From Mya arenaria (taxonomy: Eukaryota; Mollusca; Bivalvia; Myida; Myidae): 64,000 bases of DNA. The translations under genes were made by a program, and so were the position numbers. Below, piece after piece: positions 59,201 to 64,000 of the stretch; the stretch's first letter is position 1; every line of letters begins with the position of its first letter. A model generated the notes under the pieces. It saw nothing but the letters and a program-made list of their open reading frames with translations. It did no database searches and was not told where the DNA came from. The DNA lies in the NCBI RefSeq assembly GCF_026914265.1, contig NC_069135.1:33489756-33553755 (forward strand), written 5' to 3'.

Positions 59201-61099
59201 CTATCGTCTACCATGTTCAACAGCTTTGAGATATTCACTGCAGAGAGAAAGAATGAAGCAGTGATAATGATTATAATTATCTTCCATGGCCGAGAGTGCA
59301 AGATAGGTTCATTCCGACCCGAGCGTAGGGTGTTTTGCGGAAACGAGGTTTACCGAGTTTCCACAAAACACCATGCGCGAGGGTCGGGATGAACCTATCT
59401 TACACGAGCGGCTATGGTAGATGCTTTTTCTCCCACCTCAGTTAAACAAAATTAAGTAAAAATGTATCTTTTTTGCTGGAACTCTTTTGTGCTTAGTGAA
59501 AATAATTGCGTACGGATATGCGATAATTCGTGGTTGTCATGGATATTCGCGCAGTGATACAGAGTATGTAAATGGTCTGATCGGTCTTTAAATAGTTCTT
59601 AGAAGAGTGAAGCATTATTTCTTGAAAGGTGCGTTAAAACTGTTTTCTGGTGACATTTGAAACGAGAAATAATTAACTAGCGTTCTAAATATTGCCACAA
59701 GACAAGGTTTCCATGATGCGCTACAGACGACAGTCTTCAACAAGGGAGGTAACTACAATTGGTGACCATTAAAAGAAGTTCCATACGGGCATTTTATCTT
59801 CGCCCGTGGGCAAGATAAGAATTTCTAGCATGGTTTAATTAATGGATATACTTTTCTGAGGAGGGAGAAATCAATATCTTTATATATGCATACGCATATC
59901 CATTTCATGTAGTTTTACTGTTTAAGTAATTTGGCTCCTCTAGGCAATAAAACCAGCCGTAGCAATCCACGTAAACATATCAATCTAATCGCTAATTGAC
60001 CGACATACATACTCTAAAATATAAGTTTTTAATAAAAAAAATTGACTTTATTTAGCAGTGTCTTGAGAATAGCCGCTTAAAGGTCAAATACTTAAATGTC
60101 CTACTGTATACGCCTGAGGCGACGTCATATTCATAGTAGAGAAATGGTGTGTTAGGTGCAGCTGCTGCCACCTCGGCCAGATAGTCAGCCAGGAGCTCTG
60201 AAACATTGGAGAAGTATTTATTGGAGGTCTGAAACATTGGAGAAGTATTTATTGGAGATCTGAAACATTGGAAAATCATTTATTGGGGCTCTTAAACATA
60301 AGAGAATAATTTATTGGAGCTATGAAACATTGGAGAATAATCTATTGGAGCTATAAAACATTAGAGAACAATTTATTGGAGGTCTGAAACATTGGAGAAT
60401 CATTTATTGGAGCTATGAAACATTGGATAATCATTTAGTGGAGCTCTAAAACATTAGAGAATAATTTATTGGAGCTATGAAACATTGGAGAACAATTTAT
60501 TGGAGCTATGAAACACTGGTGAAGAATTTATTGGAGCTAGCAACATTGGAGAAGAGAAGTATTTATTGGAGCTCTGAAACAATGGAAAATGTGTTGTCTA
60601 ATACGTACATCGAAAACAAGAATAGTACAACGTTTTCAAAACATATATTTTGAAAGGAGTGTATAGTCTGTCTTCTTTGCTTTGTGACTTTGTGTGTGTC
60701 TCGTTAATTGTAAATAAGGACTTTGCTGTATGCCTATACACACAGTCTTCCTAAATTATGATAATAAGCAAGACAAAAATTACAGGAATTACAGTTCGAT
60801 AAACCTACTAGTTTCCATTGACGGCTTGACAAATGATTTGAAAAAATGAAAAGGCTAACACCGTAGTAAAATATATTTTCTTTAATACACATTTGTTTAT
60901 AAGTACGATTTCAGAAATCATTTTAATAAAATATAATAATTGGAATGCGTTATATCTTCCCTTTAACCACTCTCTTATAGATATACAAACATACATATAA
61001 AGACTGCATAATTGAAGCACTACCTTCTGACGGCGGCTTATGGTAGGTAGGAGGTAGTGCGGAGATACCGTCAACTCCGAGACTTTCAGCATGACGCGC
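56245..61099 (-). CDS. N-acetylneuraminate lyase-like protein, 3' six exons
   Basis: Six minus-strand exons join in phase: 61099-61024, 60197-60105, 59237-59092, 57565-57440, 56908-56869 and 56411-56245, about 215 residues. They align without length change to the second two thirds of human-type N-acetylneuraminate lyase (class I aldolase, sialic acid to ManNAc plus pyruvate, cytosolic). Landmarks are HAESLGVDGISAL, AEVAAAAPNTPF, IPTFYGLK with the Schiff-base Lys, and SGVKVGGPRLPLP. The Tyr equivalent to E. coli NanA Tyr137 is kept in PFLYY, but the usual (H/N)IPAL that follows is EYDVA here. That suggests a diverged paralogue. The N-terminal exons (GTTGE region) are not visible; they lie beyond the window or upstream of the reverse transcriptase fragment. 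The stop is at 56247-56245. Confidence 0.78.
57566..59091 (-). other. Lyase intron, no feature recognised
   Basis: Intron between exons 59237-59092 and 57565-57440. Short ORFs inside have no domain similarity. Confidence 0.5.
59278..59870. mobile_element. Dispersed element, copy 2 (about 593 bp)
   Basis: Second copy of the element at 55001-55576, in the same orientation, inside a lyase intron. Here the first 60 bases also have an inverted copy at about 59350-59412, making a hairpin that copy 1 lacks. The inner part is again bounded by TTTCTCCCACCTCAG and CTGAGGAGGGAGAAA. Confidence 0.7.
60192..60597 (-). repeat. 31-bp minisatellite derived from a lyase 3' splice site
   Basis: Thirteen units at 31-bp steps (60192, 60223, 60254, 60285, 60316 and on to about 60569). 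On the minus strand the unit ends CCAATGTTTCAG|AGCTCC; the last copy is the real acceptor and the first six bases of exon 60197-60105. Most units keep an AG at the acceptor position, either as CAG or as ATAG. The array lies within the intron directly upstream of that exon. Confidence 0.92.
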
Positions 61100-61281
61100 C
61101 TGCGGATTGAAGCAATCTATTCTTGAGCCGGGTACAAAACAAGATGGCCGACAGACGGTACCCATTTACTGCTTTTATGTTTAACATACCACACTGATGC
61201 TCTAATACATTGAACAATATGTAAGCACATTACATTATCAATTTATATATATATATATATTCAATTGCATTTGAATGAAAA

Positions 61282-61384
<103 letters not shown>

Positions 61385-61989
61385 GGTATGAATTGGTATG
61401 TTTATCAAGAATTGTTAAGTACCGCCTTGGAACGGTCAGTAAAATGTAAATTTACTGGGGGTTTAAACCAGTTTATGTGCACAAACCTCACTCTTATCCC
61501 AACAATTCTTAATAAAGATAAACGCAAAAGTTAATCTTATCAAAGTTAACTTGAGAAAACTTATCAATAAAACAAATAATAATAAAAAACGAAAAGGTAA
61601 ACCCCAAGTACTTCAATGATCAGAGATCCCAACTCTATCTGCAGACGGAGGGAAACAATTCAGAGTACCTAATGCAAATACTTTTCAAAGATACAATGCA
61701 GTCATCGTTAGACACCAAAAGCTTCACACACAGTCTTTCTTAAAAGGTTTAAAACTGTGTGATCATAGAGTTTCATAATAAAAAGCATCATTGTACTAAA
61801 ACAGGGAACAAATAAAGAAAAACATTATTAAAAATAAAAGCGACTAGTATATGCTATTCTCTCCTTCAAATGATTTGAAAACGTAAAATATTTGAAGAAA
61901 TTTAAGTCACAGCCAAAACACTCGGAGTCAGTCAACACGTGTCCGCCAAAAACGGTTTTAAAGATAGCATGAATTAGCATTTTTTTTCC

Positions 61990-63145
61990 ATAAAAATCAA
62001 AGCACTGAAAGTTTAGTTATGATAGGATGCTATATTCAACCCAATATTTTGTTTCAGGTATTCATCTTCAAATACAAGAAGGCAAGTGCTCTTCAAAATA
62101 TTGCCTTTATATCCACGGTTTAAATAAAATCCAAGTAATTCATTAAGTCTATCTGCCCAACTGCCTGCTGGAAACATTTTAATTTTACGATTTTTTTTTA
62201 AAACATCACCATAACAATCGGGATGAGCAATACTATCAGCAATGAGCGATTTAAGACTACTATTGTACTTTGATATGAGATTATAATGACCATTAACAAA
62301 TTTAAAGAAAGTTTTCCTTAATTTAAAATATCGGAAACCCTGTTTTAGAAGTTTTTGCGTCATAAGTTTACTGTGAGAGCTGATTTTTTACATCTGTACA
62401 TATTCTAGCAAATCGTATTAACTGTGCAATAAAAACACCATACGATGGTGAAATAGGAACATCACCATCTAAAGAAGGGTAATTAATTATTTTAAAATTA
62501 AAATCATCACGTTTATCATAAAGATTGATGCTCAATATATCTTCCTTTACTTCTAGTTGCAAATCTAAATAGGATGCTTTTAAAACGGATGTATTAGATT
62601 TATTGCAATTGTGAAGGGTATATCGAATGAATGTTATCTGTAAACACAGGATTATCTTAACTGAGCTAGATCTCCAGACTTAAATAATTTTAACATATAT
62701 TCACTTTCATAGCAGTATAAAAAGAGGTTTGCAAGTAAAGGTGCGTAATTGGCTCCTATTCGAATTCCAATAGTTTGCTTATATAAACATTTACCAATTT
62801 TAAGAAAAGAATTATTGAGTACAAAATTTAAAACTTCAATGACATCTGTGCATGTCCAATAGATATATTTAACTGAGTGGTCATTAGTAAAAATGCCTAA
62901 AATCAATTGTACACTAGGTGGTACTTCAGTTAGTAGGTTTCAATGCATTTTACACATCGAAGTTTATGTGAGTATTTTACAATTATTTGTTTTCGATATC
63001 TTATCATGCGTGAGACAGCCCGTTTAAAGCCCAAATGATCCCCACATAATTTAATGTGAAATGATTTATTATCCACCATCAAGGAATACAGGCCTAATTC
63101 TTTCGCTGCCAATCCTCTATTAAGGAGTACATGCGTCATTCCTTC
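61990..63145 (-). pseudogene. Reverse transcriptase fragment, possibly Penelope-like
   Basis: Minus-strand open pieces in order contain IGIRIGANYAPLLANLF, then LYDKRDDFNFKIINYPS, SYGVFIAQLIRFARIC and LKQGFRYFKLRKTFFKFV. These match the palm and C-terminal part of a reverse transcriptase common in bivalve genomes (GIPMGxNCAPLLADLFL type). I assign it to Penelope-like or related non-LTR elements with limited confidence. It is a broken fossil with several breaks; both ends of the element are missing. It may separate the lyase gene from its 5' exons. Confidence 0.6.
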
Positions 63146-63470
63146 ACTGCCAATGCACAGGTCCTATTCGTCAGCTGCAAATCCACTATCGAGGAATATA
63201 AGCCACATTTCTCAGCTGAAAATCTACTATCAAGGAATACAAGCCTTATTTCTCGGCTTAAAATCTACCTCTAGGAATACAGGCTTCCTTCCTCAGCTGC
63301 AAATCCACTATCAAGGATTACAAGCCTCATTTCTCAGCTGCAAATCCACTATTAAGGAATACATTCCTCAATATTTCGCTGCCAATCCACTAGCAAGGAA
63401 TGCATGACTCAATACTTTGCTGCCAATTCACTATCATTGAATGCATGACTCATTCCTGCAGGCCTCATGA
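63065..63470. repeat. 41-bp minisatellite at the edge of the RT fragment
   Basis: About nine units of 'ctgcaaatccactatcaagg' plus 'aatacaagcctcatttctcag', period 40-41 bp (CAGCTG-type landmarks at 63172, 63213, 63254, 63294). The leftmost units overlap the end of the reverse transcriptase similarity, so the unit appears derived from that sequence. 63471-64000 holds nothing recognised. Confidence 0.8.
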
Positions 63471-64000
63471 GATTGATGATGCTAACCACTGTTTAAACCA
63501 TCATCTGTATTCTTAGAAAGTAGACTCTTGTTTAATAATCGCTTTACCCCTACAGCCTATTTTGTTTGGAGATTGATGCTACGCTCTAAGTGTCAAACAG
63601 GTATTGATGCTTTTCGAATATGCATTTATTATAAAACACATTACTAACTTTTTGCATTTCTAAATGGATTATATATACCTTTAATGCCAATTCTTGTATA
63701 ACACTGCGTATGGTAAAGTGTATGGTAAATGTGTTATCGTTATGATGAAAGCAATATTCAATGTGGTTAAACAATACCAGCTTTTCTCCATACATAACTT
63801 TTCACAACTAGTTGACGTTTATTTTGAATTAAAGGAAACATAAGCAGACAATAATAACAAAAGAAATACACAGGAATTATGCGAAATGGCTGCATATGGC
63901 TGATATAACTTGTTTTCGTTTTTTCAAAGGGACAAACTAACATTATACTTGAGAACCTATTAACGTCTAGTTTTTTTAGAGTGAAGGATAATATGATTTT

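Overview
This window looks like nuclear DNA of a heterodont bivalve mollusc. It is AT-rich and gene-sparse, and its genes are spliced with GT/AG introns. It is full of short inverted-repeat elements, minisatellites, and Helitron ends of types I associate with clam and mussel genomes (termini reading CTCTTG|T or CTCTAG|T behind a short hairpin). The species is an inference; nothing here fixes it.

Four host genes can be assembled by joining ORFs through splice sites whose phases agree. (1) A complete three-exon cGAS-like receptor (cGLR/Mab-21 fold nucleotidyltransferase, 489 aa) on + at 10561-13324, with all three catalytic acids. (2) A complete three-exon two-pore potassium channel (about 552 aa) on - at 14799-17273, convergent with the first. 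(3) An eight-exon gene on - at 38425-53272 for a 339-aa secreted, cysteine-rich, heavily N-glycosylated protein that ends like a GPI-anchored protein and resembles the DUF7042/7044 group. (4) The last six exons of an N-acetylneuraminate lyase-like gene on - at 56245-61099; its 5' exons are not visible.

Layout. 1-8000 is mobile and satellite DNA: a MITE, a 5'-truncated LINE with clean target-site duplications, a large inverted-repeat element, a second LINE tail, and a 33/40-bp tandem array. 8000-17500 holds the cGLR and the channel. 17500-24500 is almost empty apart from a mariner fossil and a 76-bp hairpin element. 24500-35944 is Helitron territory: three same-sense 3' ends, a 144-bp tandem array, a coiled-coil ORF, and a decayed Helitron with an Ulp1-like domain, a 21-aa repeat array, a Helitron N-terminal-like domain and a Pif1 C-terminal scrap. 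38400-53300 is gene 3, whose introns carry most of the local repeats. 54150-61100 contains minisatellites and gene 4. 61900-63470 is a broken reverse transcriptase fragment running into a minisatellite.

The most unusual signal is that two minisatellites, in introns of two neighbouring genes, are each made of copies of the adjoining splice site. The 62-bp array in gene 3 repeats the end of exon 4 plus its 5' splice site about 40 times. The 31-bp array in gene 4 repeats the 3' splice site of an exon 13 times. Other notable items are a perfect 41-bp-arm hairpin, a 76-bp hairpin element present twice at 75/76 identity with 4-bp duplications, and an exact 68-bp direct repeat bracketing the promoter and first exon of the cGLR.
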